Under the pieces are notes generated by a model, which was not told the origin of the DNA, ran no database searches, and worked only from the letters and a program-made list of their open reading frames with translations. A DNA stretch of 64,000 nucleotides, taken from Dipteris shenzhenensis. Its lineage: Eukaryota > Polypodiophyta > Polypodiopsida > Gleicheniales. The stretch lies in NCBI GenBank assembly GCA_047967505.1, contig CM106538.1; one strand, 5' to 3'. The position numbers and the translations under genes were made by a program. Below, piece by piece: positions 20,223 through 33,007 of the stretch (positions are counted from its first letter, which is position 1; each line of letters opens with the position of its first letter).

Positions 20223-21568
20223 GAGAGAGAGAGATTAAGAGAGAAAAGAGGAGCAGAGGGAGAGAGAGAAAACTCTTGGCAGCCGTGGCAGCTAGAGGAG
20301 GGGGGGTTTTTTAGAAGGCATTACAATTCTTTTTAAATTAGTTTCTTATTTGAGTTTTTGAGTTCTATTTTAATTAGTTTCTTATTTAAATTTGAGTTTG
20401 TAAATTTGAGAAATGAGAGAGAATAGGGAGGGAGAGAAAGAGAGAGGAGAGAGGGAAAGAGAGAAACTAAGAGAGAGAAGAGGGGCTCTTGGCGGCCGTG
20501 GCCGCCAAAGGGAGAGAGAGAATCAGAAATGAGAGAGAGAATGAGAAATGAGAGAGGAGTAGGGAGGGAGAGAAAGAGAGAGAGGAGAGAGGGAGAGAGA
20601 GAGAGAGAGATTCAGAGAGAGAAGAGGGGCTCGTAAATGAGAGAGAAGAGTAGGGAGGGAAAGAAAGAGAGAGAGGAGAGAGGGAGAGAGAGATTAAGAG
20701 AGAGAAGAGGGTCTCCTAGCGGCTGTGGCTGCTAGAGGGAGGGAGAGAGTAGGGAGAGAGAGGGAGAGAGAGGAAGAGAGAGAGGGAGAGAGAGGGAGAG
20801 AGAGAGAAGTTTAAGAGAATGAAACATGGCAGAGAGGAGAGAGGGAAAGAGAGAAATTAAGAGAGAGAAGAGGGGCTCTTCGAGGCCATGGCCGCCAAAG
20901 GGAGAGAGAGAATGAGAAATGAGAGAGAAGAGTAGGGAGGGAGAGAAAGAGAGAGAGGGAGAGAGACAAGGGATTCAGAGAGAGAAGAGGGGCTCCTTAA
21001 ATGAGAGAGAAGAGTAGGGAGGGAAAGAAAGAGAGAGCTAAGAGAGGGAGAGAGAGATTAAGAGAGAGAAGAGAGTCTCCTAGCAGCAATGAGAGAGAAG
21101 AGTAGGGAGGGAAAGAAAGAGAGAGCTGAGAGGGAGAGAGAGAGATTGAGAGAGAAGAGAGTCTCCTGGCGGCCGTGGCTACTAGAGGGGGGAGAGAGTA
21201 GGGTGGGAGAGGGAGAGAGAGAGAGAGAAGAGAGGAGGGAGACTTAGGGAGAGAGAAAGAGAGAGAGGGAGAGAGAGGGAATGAAACTTCTGGTAGGGCC
21301 GCCAAGGGAGGGAGGGAGGGAGGGAGAGAGAGAGAGAGAGAATGAGAAATGAGAGAGAAGAGGGGAGGGAGAGAAAGAGAGATTAAGAGTGAGAAGAGGG
21401 ACAGAGGAGAGAGAGAAAGGGAGAGAGGGAGGGAGGGAGGGAGGGAGGGAGGAAGGCTGGGAGAGATTAAGAGAGAGAATTCACAGAGAGAGAGAGAGAG
21501 ACATAGAGAGGGAAAGAATGACAAATCCTAGCGGCCAAGAGGATAGAGGTAGGGAGGTAGAGAGGCTA

Positions 21569-21599
<31 letters not shown>

Positions 21600-21866
21600 G
21601 AGAATAATAAATCTCTAGAGAGAGAGGAGAGAGGTGAGAGAGAGAGAGAGAGAAATAATTACAAATCCTAGGGAGAGAGAGAGATGAAGAGAGAGAATGA
21701 TAAATCCTAGCCGCCATGGGAGGGAGAGAAAGAGAGACTTGAGATAAACTAAGAGAGAGAATGAGTGGGATGAGGACAAAGAGGGAAACACATAAGAGTT
21801 GTTAGAGAGAGAGAGAGATTAAGAGAGAGAATGAGGTGTCTTGACTATGGCTACAAAGAGAATTAG

Positions 21867-21912
<46 letters not shown>

Positions 21913-21935
21913 TTCAGAGGAAAGAGAGAGTTTTA
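19980..21935. repeat. GA-rich array with embedded GC-rich hairpins
   Basis: Nearly 2 kb of (GA)n and GGGA-type sequence is punctuated about nine times by a short GC-rich palindromic word (GGCGGCCGTGGCCGCC or variants) with CTCTTGG or CTCCTAG before it. These fall near 20276, 20491, 20731, 20881, 21171, 21290, 21521 and 21707. Spacers repeat units such as ATGAGAGAGAAGAGTAGGGAGGG. Long open frames on both strands are low-complexity artefacts. Confidence 0.9.
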
Positions 21936-23096
21936 TATATTTACATGTTTTATATTATACTTTTAAAAATTTATAAAAGAGTGAATTTATGGTTTGTTTT
22001 GAAGGTGAGATAATATTTATATATATATTCATCTTTTAAATTGAAAAATGTTAGCTTTTCTTTAGATACTTGTTCTTCATTTCTCTCACATGCAGGTTTA
22101 GCCTCTACATCAAAACCCCTTCTTTTGCATATTTAAGCCTCTTAAACCCCAACACATTAAAATGAACACAGAAAAAGAAATTATTTATTGCTTTTCTTTG
22201 CTTCGACTGTTGGTTTAGCATAGTTTAGCATAGATTAGATTGCCTTAGAGGAGAGACAATTCTCCAAGTTGCCAATCGAAGCCATGCTCAAATTTTTCTA
22301 ACTAGTTCCTAATCATTGTCAGTCACTTCACTCACATGCGGTTTAACACTCATAACATGCTATTAAATAAGACCTTTTACCATTTACCAAGAATTTTATC
22401 AGTGGGCAGATTGCATGAGCAGATAGCAGATATCAGTGGACAGATTACATGTCATGGGACATATTGGAGCTTGATGGTTATTGGTTATTTTTATTACATT
22501 TTTATAAATATTTAAGCTCATTTATTGTCATAAAAAACCTTGTAAAGCCTTCTAGGCTATTTTTTACATTTATTGCCATATGAAGCACCTTGTAATAAAC
22601 CTGACCATCCCGACCATTCACTATTTAACGAGTATCAGTGGGCTGCATAAGTGGATATCAGTGGAACAGTTTTTAGTGGGTAGATTGCATCAGTTGGGTA
22701 TCAGTGCACAGATATCAATGAATGGACAGATTACATGTCATCACGAAGATTGAAGCTTTATCACTAGAGGGCAAATCAATGGATGGACAGATTACATGTC
22801 TTCACGAAGATTGAAGCTTTATCACTAGAGGACATTTTATTTCATTGCAAAGCTTTATTGGCTAATTTCTTTACATTTGTACAAATATTTAAGCCTTGTA
22901 AAGCCTTCTGAGCTATTTCCCACATTTATTACTATAAAATACTTTGTAAAGCCCTCTCTACTATTGGTCACATTTATTGCCATATGAAGCCTTGTAAAGC
23001 CTTTTGGGCTATTTCCCACATTTATTGTATCAAGCGTTGTATATTGTACTTTACTTGTATGTATCTAAATTCTTCATTATCTTTTCTTGTAGGATT
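21936..23096. repeat. Upstream region of the long gene, with small tandem repeats
   Basis: Holds a 61-bp tandem duplication (22715-22770 and 22776-22831; core GGACAGATTACATGTC) and several partial copies of TTGTAAAGCCTTCTGAGC with TTTCCCACATTTATT between 22500 and 23020. A TTTTCTTGTAG acceptor-like site lies just before the ATG at 23097, so part of this may be an intron or 5' leader. No coding signal. Confidence 0.5.
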
Positions 23097-25717
23097 ATGG
23101 AGCAATCAACTAATGTGGGGGCTATCCTAAATGACTCTGAGATTAGAGCATGGGTCTTTAATGTCACTTTGAATTTGAAAGGAAAGGAATATAGCCCCAA
23201 TGGCTTTGGTAGGTGGACTCGATATCACATGGGCAGAAGAGCTTGGTTTCTTCATCAAAAGGAAAAGAGACTCTTTCTACTTTTGTCAGAAAGGGAGTTC
23301 AATGATGTTGAAGATCCATGGGATGCTACTTTCTTCAAAAAAGATATGACTTCAAGCCTTGTAGTAGGCATAATGATAGAGCCAAAAGAGACTTTTATGG
23401 ATATTTTCACAAAGAGTTCAGATCCTGAAGTTGGCGGTCTTCATTTTGTTGTGTCAAGGAGAGACTCAAAGACCTTTGTGATGCCTCCTCCTCAACCATC
23501 AAAGTTTCCACAGCTACAAAGTGCATTGGAGGCTCTTGCATATACTTGGGAGCAATTTCCTAGTGTGGTGGCAAAAAGGATGCATGCAAAGATAATGTTT
23601 GAGTACTTTTAGGATGCACAATATGCTCCTCATATTCAAGGATCTTCACATGAAGGGGATCAAGCTCAAACTTCGATGTAGGGACAAGAAAAACATGCAC
23701 ACTGTCACAAACGTGTAGAACATGAGCGCAAACTTCTAGAGCAAGAAATGGTGGATGTAACTAAGGATGATGAAACACAAGCCTTGAGTGCACAGGAATT
23801 TAAAAAAATTGAAGAAGATCAAGGTCGATCCACTGCAATTATGCTAGAAGCTCTTGCTAGCAAACCACAATGTGAAATGCAAAAGGCTAGTACTGCAAGA
23901 GCCACGGTTCCAAGCAGTAAAAAAAGGCATCGTCCCACTGTAGAGAAAGATCATGTGGATGAAAAACAGTTAAAAGAAGAGAAAGATGAAGAAGACTCAG
24001 AACCCGAGGCTGAAGATGATCTGGATGAACTCACATCAGTCAAAAATCTTAATCTGCGTCTTAATGAAGCAGTAACAGATGATGATGTGGGATATATCTA
24101 GGGTCAAAGGATGTGGTTTGTGAATGCCAAAGATGTGGAAGCTGCAGCTGTCTTTACTAATAGCCGAAGCCTTGATATATCCTATGCACTACAAATATAC
24201 GAGGCTTTGAGAGATGGAAAGAAACCTGTGGCAAGCAATGTGGTCCTGCGCCCAATAATGTTTTGTCCAATCAAAAATAGCTTTCTGGATCAAATAACAT
24301 TTACAAGGCCTACACATTTCGAGAAAACCTTCAGTCGATTCTTTAAAGACACTCTTAAAAATATTCCACATGAACAAGGCAAAGAGGCACAAGGTGAGAA
24401 TATGCTAAAGGAAGCAAAGAAGGAATTCCTCCTTCATTGCAGATTCTAGCCCATTGATGGTCAACATTGGGCTTACGCTTGTAATCAGATTGCAAAAGAA
24501 GCAAAGGAGGTCAAAAGACTCACTTCAGAACAATTTGCAAAGATAAGTTCATTCCATTATTATCCTGCAACAATCTGTATATTCAAGCATGAGATCAAGT
24601 ATTTGATTGAGTCCGAAAGACTTAATCATTATGTCCATGGAAAGCGTAAGATATCCTCAACATCAGAGGTCTTATAGAAGGCAAGGGTTATATGGACAAC
24701 ATTTGGTTCTCCAAATCCTGATTTGAAGCGAAAGGTCACAAAAGTAGACGCCGACACACTCACAAACTTCTATACTTCTTTGAGTGCAGTTGTGCCTAGG
24801 GGAACTCAAGAGTGAGAAGAAAATATGACAAGTCTCAAGGTGGTGAGGGACAGATATGCCGACTACACTTCTATCATATTCCATCCTGTTGAAGTGTTCA
24901 ATGAGATGCTTGAAACATGCATTGCTTGTGAGCATGGACAGTTGACCTATGAAGCTCTTTTGTTTATCTCTGAAAAGTCAAAGGTAATGGATAAGAAGGA
25001 GTTGACGGCAAGGATGTGGAGGCCTATAAAGTACTTACCTGACAAGTATGCATCCATGGCAGCACAAAAACTTTTAAAGAAAGAATGGTTTTTTGGAAAG
25101 AAAGACAAAGACCACTGCATGGAAGAATGCATCAATGTACAGGTGAGGCGTGATGCAGTGCATAGTGCCATTAAGTATTTCCTGTCAGAGAAACAAATTC
25201 CACTTAGTCATTGTAACATTGACTATAATGTGGTCAAGCATATAGCTTCTTTGTCAACACCCAAGGTAAAGCTATGGGCAAACAGGTGGATTAAAAAGGA
25301 TGAAGATGGGTCAAAAATAGTAACCTCTTACATGAGAAAAGAAATCCCACAACAGGTGGTTGCATATGTGGAAAGATTAATCAGTGAGATAAGGATGGGG
25401 GTAGATATGCACCAAAGCTTTCAATTCAATGTAGAGGTTACGGCAGAGTCTGGAAAGCTTCTTGTGAACTTCAGGGGAGTTTTAGAAGATGACTTCATTA
25501 AGAATGAGTCAGCATGGGACAAGCCACAACTATTCTTTATCAATGAAGTTTCTAGCGATGATATCCATAACTTCATTGATAGAATAGTATATACCACCAT
25601 TAGCAAAGTGGCAATTTGCAACATTGTCATTTTTGTTGATAAAAAAGACAAAGAAGCCATGCAGGTTACTCTAGAGTGAGCATATTCATCAGATTTGAAG
25701 ATCTATAGTGGTGTTTA
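23097..25717 (+). pseudogene. 5' part of a long gene of unknown function (upstream of the Ulp1-like modules)
   Basis: ATG at 23097 (after TTGTAG) begins MEQSTNVGAILNDSEIRAWV. Coding-like sequence continues to the Copia-1 insertion with only a few breaks: stops near 23610 and 23680, 24099, 24447, 24674, 24813 and TGA at 25677. Segments include an acidic Lys/Glu-rich linker (about 23940-24050), DGQHWAYACNQIAKEAKE near 24455 and FHYYPATICIFKHEIKYLIE near 24550. Some breaks may be introns I cannot resolve. I recognise no domain. The frame around 25700 (DLKIYSGV) resumes after Copia-1 at 31144 with AAKRGKRECGIAIQSL, so the gene once ran through this point. It may be a host gene or part of a large DNA transposon; the sequence does not decide. 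Confidence 0.55.
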
Positions 25718-26015
25718 TGTTGAGATATGAAGCTCTATCCCCGACATATCTCCTGGATGACTATCATTTATGTCACCGCCTATGTTAGTTGTACTCATGG
25801 TGTAGTTAGACTACCACGTATGTTTTTGGTTTGGGTTCACATATGAACCACGTATTCTAGGTTTTGACATATAGGGTATTTCCCTCTTCTATTGTATTGT
25901 TGTTGTGTGCAAAAGTGAAGAAAGGCTTCACCCTCCAACTTTGTGTCCTCTCCCTTTTGTGTGTTGTGAAGAAAGCTGAACTTGAGTCTCCTATCTCTCT
26001 CCCTCATTCTTTACA
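25718..26015 (+). repeat. Copia-1 5' LTR
   Basis: 298 bp, starts TGTTGAGATAT and ends TTCTTTACA. It differs from the 3' LTR at two bases (G/C near 25729 and A/G near 25798). Confidence 0.96.
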
Positions 26016-26028
26016 TGGTATCAGAGCC
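26016..26028 (+). other. Copia-1 primer-binding site
   Basis: TGGTATCAGAGCC follows the 5' LTR directly. It matches the initiator-methionine tRNA 3' end used by most plant copia elements. Confidence 0.93.
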
Positions 26029-26533
26029 TTGTTCGTGGTAAGGAGCTCAAGAAAGCTAGCCAAGTTTGTGGTGTCCTGGCAAGAGGACCAGTGTAGCTTT
26101 CCTATTTCGAGTTTGGGAGCAAATCTCTGCAGGTAGCACAGCCAGAAGTGCAGGAGTGCACTGCTTCAGATTGAGAGGCCCTTCGCGGTGCGGCGAGAGG
26201 CCATTTCGGGGCCCGTTTTGAAGGCGGAAGTTCTTCGCAGGCACTCAGAAAAAGGCCCTGTTTTTGCTGTGCGACCACCGCGCGGCTAGTCGGTGGAAAG
26301 GTGCCACAGAAATTGCATCGTATGCCTATGTGCAGAGATATTGGGAGTTGCAGATTCATGCCTGTTGCCTGTTGATGCAAAATCGTCACGAGGAAGTGAC
26401 TGTGTGGTGAAATACCACTTTCGTCAGTGTTGCAGATCTGCCCCTGTGAGGATCTTTGCAGAAGTTTTGCTATTTGCCCTTCTGAGGCATTTGCTGTGTT
26501 TACAGGTTGCTGTTGCAATTCGTGATTTGTAAA

Positions 26534-29500
26534 ATGTCTGAGAATCTGTCTACCATTGTCAGTGAGAAGCTTGACAAGAACAACTTCCAAGCATGGAAGT
26601 TCAGGATGACAAACTTCTTTATGGGAAAGGGAGTTTGGGATTACATCAGTGGTGAAACTGCAGAACCAGTTTTGGGTGCTGCTCCCACTCCTGCTGAATT
26701 GAAGGCCTTTAAAGAATGGCATGAAAAAGCCAGAAAATGCCTGTATTGGCTGTCCGTTAGCATTTCAGATTCTATGATTGTGCATATACAGGATCTAGAG
26801 ACGCCTAAGGAGGCATGGGATACATTGGTGAAGCTGTATAGCACAAATACTAAAGCACGAAAGATGCAGCTAAAGCAGGAGTTGCACAATGTGCAAAGGA
26901 AAAATCTGAATATAAATGAGTATTCCTTGAAGGTGAAAGGCCTTGCAGATTCTCTTGCCTCCATTGGAGCACCTGTTGATGATGAGGACTTAGTGTCCGT
27001 GACCTTGAATGGTCTTGGGAAAGATTATGCACAATTTCGGACATCCATTGGAGTCCGTGAAACATTTCCTGATTTTCAGGAACTTATTGCTCTCTTGCTG
27101 AGTGAAGAGCAAAGGAATGGTGGTTCAGCCACCTCAACTTCTCAAGAGACTGCTTTCTACTCGAATACAGGTAGAGGCAGGGGTAGAGAAAGAGGCCGTT
27201 CTGGTGGCCGTGCAGGAAATCAGAACCAACAGCAACAACAGGAAAACCAGTCCTATGGAGGAGGACGTGGTAGTTCTAGAGGCAGGGGGAGCCAAAGAGG
27301 CCGTGGTTCATGGCAAAGGAACCAGCAAGTAAATAGCAGCATAGAATGCTATTATTGTGGAAAGCCTGGACACAAGGAGAATACATGCTATAAAAAGCAG
27401 AATGACATCAAAAGTGGAAAGTTGCAGCAAAGCAACTATGCATCATCAAGTGGGCATGGTGACGACAGAAATGAGCACCTTTTTGTGATGCAGCATATGG
27501 TTAACTCCATGTCAGGAGATGCTGCAGCTTGCAATGATGTTTGGTATGTTGATTCAGGTGCCTCTAACCACATGACCAGTCATGGTGAGTGGTTTCATGA
27601 TGTTAGAAATTTGGATAAGCCAGGTTATGTTGAAACAGGTGATGATACTGCGCACCCAATTACGCAGGTTGGTAAAGTGCCATTGGCTATGCAGGATGGC
27701 AAAACAAAGTACTTGGCAGATGTACTTCATGTTCCAAAAATCACTAAGAACCTGGTTTCAGTTGGCCAGATGGTTGAGCAAGGTCTGCAGGTTAGATTTA
27801 ATCCTGATGGATTTGCTGAGGACTTGAAAAATAAATGCCGCTTGGTTGCGAAAGGCAACAAAAATGGAAGAATGTTCACCTTGGATGTTGATATGCCTGA
27901 GGTGAAAGCTGCTATGTTTGCGCATGGGAGAGGTGTCATTGCAGATATTGAGATATGGCACAAGCGCATTGGGCACGTGAATATACAAAGGCTGAAATCT
28001 ATGCAAACGAAAAACATTGTTGCAGGTTTGCCTAAATTCAGAGTTGAGGGAATGCAAAAGGTATGTGAAGCATGCCAAATGGGTAAGCAGGCCAGACATG
28101 CATTTCCCAAAAATGCTAAGGTGAGCAGAAGACCTTTGGAAGTGATCCATTCAGATGTTTGGACAACCAAAACTGCTTCTATTGGTGGATGCCATTATTA
28201 TGTGACGTTTATTGATGACTACACTAGGAAGGTGTGGATTTATTTTATGAAGCACAAAAGTGAAGTGTTCAGCCATTTCAAGGCTTTTAAGGCCATGGTT
28301 GAAAAAGAGAAAGGTGTGGATATTAAAGTGCTAAGATCTGATGGAGGGGGAGAGTACTTTTCAGAAGAATTTTGTGAATATTTGAAAGAGCAGGGAATTC
28401 AAAGGAAGTACTCATGCAGGTCTACCCCTCAGCAGAATGGGGTTGCAGAAAGGAAGAACAGGCATATTGCAGAAGTAGGACGGGCGATCCTAAATGAGAA
28501 AAACATGCCTGATTATTTTTGGGCTGAAGCAGTAGCAACTGCTGTTTATATTATGAACAGAACCCCCACTGCAGCTGTCCATGGCATGACGCCTGAAGAA
28601 ATGTATACAGGCCAAAAACCAGATATTTCTCACTTGAAGGTATTTGGTTGCATAGCTTATGTTCATGTTCCTGATGAGAAGAGAACAAAGCTGGATCCAA
28701 AGGCAGAAAAATACATCTTTATTGGATATGCTCAGCACCAGAAAGGGTATCGCTGTTATAACCCTTCCACCCGCAAAATGCAAGTGAGCAGAGATGTTGT
28801 TTTTGATGAAATGAGCAGCTGGTATGCACCAACTGTTATGGTAGGAGATGCAGATGCAGGAAATGGGAATGCTGCAATAAATGCAGAGCAGCAATCTCAA
28901 GCCTTGAGTGGACCCAGAGAGTCCTCTACTAGTGGATCTAATGCATGGACAGGGAGATTGAGATCTAGTGAATCGTCACATGGCAGTCCTGATAGTGTTG
29001 TGCAGGTATCACATAAGGGAAAAGAAAAAGTGGACCATGCTCCAGTGTTTGATGTGTCTGCTAGTAGCTCTCATGTTGATGGAGAGTCAAGTGGCTCTGA
29101 AATGAGCCTTGATGAGGAACTTGGGATTCCTTCTGTTGTTACACCTGGTGCAAGGAAAAGCAGGCATGATTTAAAGACTCCTGCAACTGATCCAGTTGTA
29201 CGGAGGTCCACTCGTATTAAGTATCCAGTTGACAGGCTGAGATATGATGGGTATACAGCACATCACTATGCTTATATGATCAAGGTTCTAGAGGAGCCAG
29301 AGCCCACATGTTTTGAGGATGCAGCAGGGCATAAAAATTGGGAAGCAGCTATGGATGAAGAGATGGCTGCCTTGGATGCAAACCACACTTGGGATTTGAT
29401 GCCTTTGCCTCATGATAAGAAGGCTATTGGCTGCAAGTGGGTTTACAAAGTAAAGCACAATGCTGATGGGTCTGTTAGCAGGTACAAGGCAAGATTGGTT

Positions 29501-30886
29501 GCCAAAGGTTTTGCACAGACATATGGAATTGACTATGAGGAAACTTTCAGCCCAATTGCAAGGATGGCAACCGTGAGAGCAGTAATTGCTATGGCTGCTG
29601 CAAAGGGATGGTCTTTGCATCAGATGGATGTGAAAAATGCCTTCTTGCATGGTGACTTGCAGGAAGAGGTTTATATGATGCAGCCAGAAGGTTATGAGGA
29701 TAAAGCACACCCCGATTTTGTATGCAGGTTGCACAAAGCCTTGTATGGCTTAAAACAGGCGCCGAGGGCATGGTCAGACAAGATAGGGCAATATCTTGTC
29801 ACTATTTAATTTCAGATTTCCAATTCAGATTTTTCACTTTATGTGAAAAGGACAAACAGAGGGATTGTGCTTATAGTCATCTATGTTGATGACTTGATTA
29901 TTACAGGTGATAGTGATGCAGACATTAATGAAGTGAAGCTGCTGTTGAAGCAGAAATTTGAGATGAAGGATTTGGGAGAGCTGCGTTACTTCTTGGGCAT
30001 TGAGGTTATTAGATCCCCGAGTGGGATATGGCTGTTGCAAAGGCAATACGGTTTGGACATGCTGTCCAAATATGGGATGACAGGCTGTAAGCCTATCTCT
30101 GTTCCATTGGAGCAGAATGTGAAGCTCAATGCAGAGTCAGGTGAGCTTCTTGAAGATATTACTATGTACAGGCGCATAGTAGGTAGCTTGATTTACATGA
30201 CTATAACCCGACCAGATTTGAGCTATGCTGTGGGGCTGGTGAGTCAGTTTATGCAGGCACCGAGGAAGCCACATTTGGATGCGGCTAGGCACATACTGCG
30301 GTATGTGAAGTCCACATTGCATTATGGACTGTTTTATGAAGCTGGGTGTGCATTACAGGTACATGGATACACAGATGCTGACTGGGCTGGTAGTGTCTCA
30401 GACAGGAGATCTACTAGTGGTTTTATGTTTTCCCTTGGGAGTGGTGCCATCAGTTGGAGCAGCAAGAAGCAGCCAACAGTTGCCTTGTTGAGCACAGAGG
30501 CTGAGTACAGGGGTGCAGCAATGGCTGCATGTGAGGTAGCTTGGTTACGGAAGCTACTTGCAGATATGGGACAGTCAGTTCATGCAGCAGTTGTCATTCA
30601 TTGTGACAACATTAGCAGCATCATGCTTGCTAATAACCCAGTTTATCATGCTAGAACGAAGCACATTGAGGTGCATTATCACTTTGTGAGAGAGAAGGTT
30701 CTAGCTGGTGAGATTGATCTTGTCTATGTCAGCACTGAGGAGCAGGTGGCTGATATCTTTACGAAGGCATTGGGTACCGAGAAGCTTCGCAGATTTAGGA
30801 GCTTGCTTGGTGTACGTGAGATGGATTTGAGCTTGAGGGGGAGTGTTGAGATATCAAGCTCTATCCCCGACATATCTCCTGGATGA
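26534..30886 (+). pseudogene. Copia-1 gag-pol polyprotein, one in-frame stop
   Basis: The ATG at 26534 is the first in a good position after a ~500-bp leader. Domains in order: gag (residues 1 to about 250), a Gly/Arg-rich linker and zinc knuckle [14 protein letters not shown] (from residue 272), an aspartic protease with VDSGASNHM (about residue 340), a GAG-pre-integrase HHCC region (HKRIGH...CEACQMGKQ), an integrase core with [11 protein letters not shown] and [10 protein letters not shown], and an RT with [12 protein letters not shown] and [15 protein letters not shown] at 29807-29809 then interrupts the frame inside RT. After it the same frame continues with the YVDD active site (29882-29893) and RNase H (TDADWAGS, STEAEY) to the stop at 30886. 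There is no frameshift; this single nonsense codon is the only visible defect. Confidence 0.95.
30833..30843 (+). other. Copia-1 polypurine tract
   Basis: TTGAGGGGGAG lies immediately before the 3' LTR and would prime plus-strand synthesis. Confidence 0.88.
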
Positions 30887-31141
30887 CTATCATTTATGTC
30901 ACCGCCTATGTTAGTTGTACTCGTGGTGTAGTTAGACTACCACGTATGTTTTTGGTTTGGGTTCACATATGAACCACGTATTCTAGGTTTTGACATATAG
31001 GGTATTTCCCTCTTCTATTGTATTGTTGTTGTGTGCAAAAGTGAAGAAAGGCTTCACCCTCCAACTTTGTGTCCTCTCCCTTTTGTGTGTTGTGAAGAAA
31101 GCTGAACTTGAGTCTCCTATCTCTCTCCCTCATTCTTTACA
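30844..31141 (+). repeat. Copia-1 3' LTR
   Basis: 298 bp, TGTTGAGATAT to TTCTTTACA, followed by the target duplicate GTTTA. Confidence 0.96.
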
Positions 31142-31822
31142 GTTTATGCAGCAAAGAGAGGCAAGAGAGAATGTGGCATAGCGATTCAATCTCTTGAATC
31201 ATTCTTCTTGTGTATGGAGAGTCCCAACCCTGATCACTCCTTACAAAAGAACATAAGAGGGAATTCAAATAATTTGAGATTGATGCTTAGAGAGCAAGAT
31301 ATTCCCAGGTCCATACATTATCAAAAAAACAACTATGGAAGTCCTGCAAAAAGTGGGAGTCTCTTGCTTACCATGATGGAGAATTTGCTACCGGCAGGTT
31401 GAGAGGTCACCTTGTGCAGGATGGGATATTTATTTGAGGATCTCCTCAGAAAAGGCAACTCCACAAATATTATTGAAAACAAGCATTTCATGGCTTATTT
31501 TCAGCTTCAAGCAGATCTAACCACAGGCTATGAAAAAGAGATAGAGCACAAGGAGACTGATGACATGATGATGACCTTGAAGATCATAATGTCGCAGTTG
31601 ATGATGATGAAAAGATGGACTTACATGACCCGTTCAGAGATTGGTGGATGAAGAGAAAGATGATGATGCCTTCTTTGATAATTATGGCTCGCAGGGTTAT
31701 GTAAAAAGGCCACTACGATAATACTTAGCAGTATGAACTCTCTATTTCTCAACTAAATACAATTTTTTAAATAAGATTTAAATTTAAAGATAATGAATCT
31801 AATCTCTCATATTTGTTTACAG
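31142..31822 (+). pseudogene. Long unknown gene, segment between Copia-1 and the first Ulp1-like module
   Basis: The frame entering from before Copia-1 resumes after the duplicated GTTTA with AAKRGKRECGIAIQSLESFF and runs to a TGA near 31400. A later frame (31412-31651) is acidic and His/Met-rich. An intron-like stretch ending TTTGTTTACAG at 31822 precedes the first protease module. No domain is recognised. Confidence 0.45.
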
Positions 31823-33007
31823 GCAATAGAGGGAGAAGAAATGGATGAAGTCAATATGGAGGCACTCCCTTCTACTTCAGCAATGCAACCACCTCTAAAT
31901 TTAATTGAAGAATCCCATGAGCACAAGAGCTTTAAAGACACCATGGAAAAGCAGAATGACCACAAACATAAAATACAAGCTATGACAGAGACCCATTCTG
32001 CAAATTTAGCTGCATTGGATAAAATGGAAAGCTCATTTGAAGTTAGGATCGTTTTGAAACGAGAACCTCAGTATTTGAGCTTTGGTGGAGAGGAGGTTTC
32101 AATCCTCTCCAATCCTTTAAAAGAGGTTAATGACAATGTTATCCTGGCCATTCTCAAGTAACATTTGTTTATTTGTTGCTACTTCAATGAGCTAACATTT
32201 GTTTATTTGTTTACAGTGTAGTTATATCTCAGTTTCCTAGTGCAGAATGCAAATCAATTCTATGAGCTAATCTTTGTTTAAAACTTGGTGCAGTGTAGTT
32301 ATTTCTCAGCTTCCTAGTGCAATGCAGAATTGTGTCTACATGCTCGATGCTCTCCTTTCTTCTATTCTTAGCTCTCCTCAAAAGATGTTTGTACCTGGTT
32401 AAGCCCTTTGAATTTAGATGGGGTGCGAGTCATCTTTATGCCTTATCATGAGGAGTAAGTATCAACTCCAACCTTATTTTTACTATTTCTTTGGCAAGTT
32501 TGTGTAAAACAATAATCATTTTTATTCTGGTCGTGTAGCTCACATTGGAGTCTGATCGCTTGGGACCTTGAAGTCAACCATTTGTGATTTGTGAATTCAA
32601 TGGAAGGCTATCATGCCAACTCCCCAAGGTAATTATTCTCTTAATATTTTTGTTACTTTCTTATTTTGTATCTTATGATAATGAAATATTAATATATTTA
32701 ATATGTCATGATGGACAGTGCTGCATATCGGTTAGTATCTGCTATCAGAACAACCACGAAGCAACAAGACCAAGTAGAATTCAAACGACGTCTACCAGCA
32801 GAGCAAAAAGATGGGCACAGCTGTGGGTGGAGAGTTGCCTACAACTGCATGTTGTTTCTTAGAGAGATTCTTGATTTGGAGTTACCAGTCAAAATGGAAT
32901 CATATACAGAAGCCGATCTACTAGCGTTTCGGGCTGAGAGTATTCAGCATCTAATTGCTACCATTGGGAAACAACCTGAAAATATGACTACATTGCAGCA
33001 TGTATAA
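31823..33007 (+). pseudogene. Ulp1-like (C48) cysteine protease module 1
   Basis: Four likely exons: (a) 31823-32157, ending in the YLSFGGEEVSILSNPLKEVN block; (b) about 32294-32453 with MPYHEE before GTAAGT; (c) about 32539-32628 with SHWSLIAWDLEVNH, giving the catalytic His (codon 32543) and an Asn about 17 residues on in place of the usual Asp; (d) 32719-33007 with AEQKDGHSCGWRVAYNC. The last motif has Q-x5-C spacing, as in Ulp1/SENP proteases, and the catalytic Cys is codon 32822. Stops near 32401 and 32584 show decay or mis-modelled splicing. Ulp1 proteases cleave SUMO or related modifiers. Plant transposons such as Kaonashi MULEs also carry Ulp1-like domains. Confidence 0.7.

Larger units (their letters stand above)
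25718..31141 (+). mobile_element. Copia-1: nearly intact Ty1/copia retrotransposon, TSD GTTTA
   Basis: Two 298-bp LTRs that differ at only two positions flank a full internal region. The target-site duplication GTTTA is present at 25713-25717 and 31142-31146. Order: 5' LTR, PBS, gag, protease, integrase, RT, RNase H, polypurine tract, 3' LTR. The element lies in sense orientation within the long unknown gene. Low LTR divergence means a recent insertion. Confidence 0.97.

Noticed and set aside
19979-21717. Arg/Glu and Ser/Leu repeat proteins in the GA tract
   Set aside because: Low-complexity frames arise on both strands from (GA)n and have no other coding support.
29843-30886. Separate second ORF in Copia-1
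   Set aside because: It is the same frame as gag-pol, separated only by one stop codon; it starts at a GTG inside RT and is not an independent gene.
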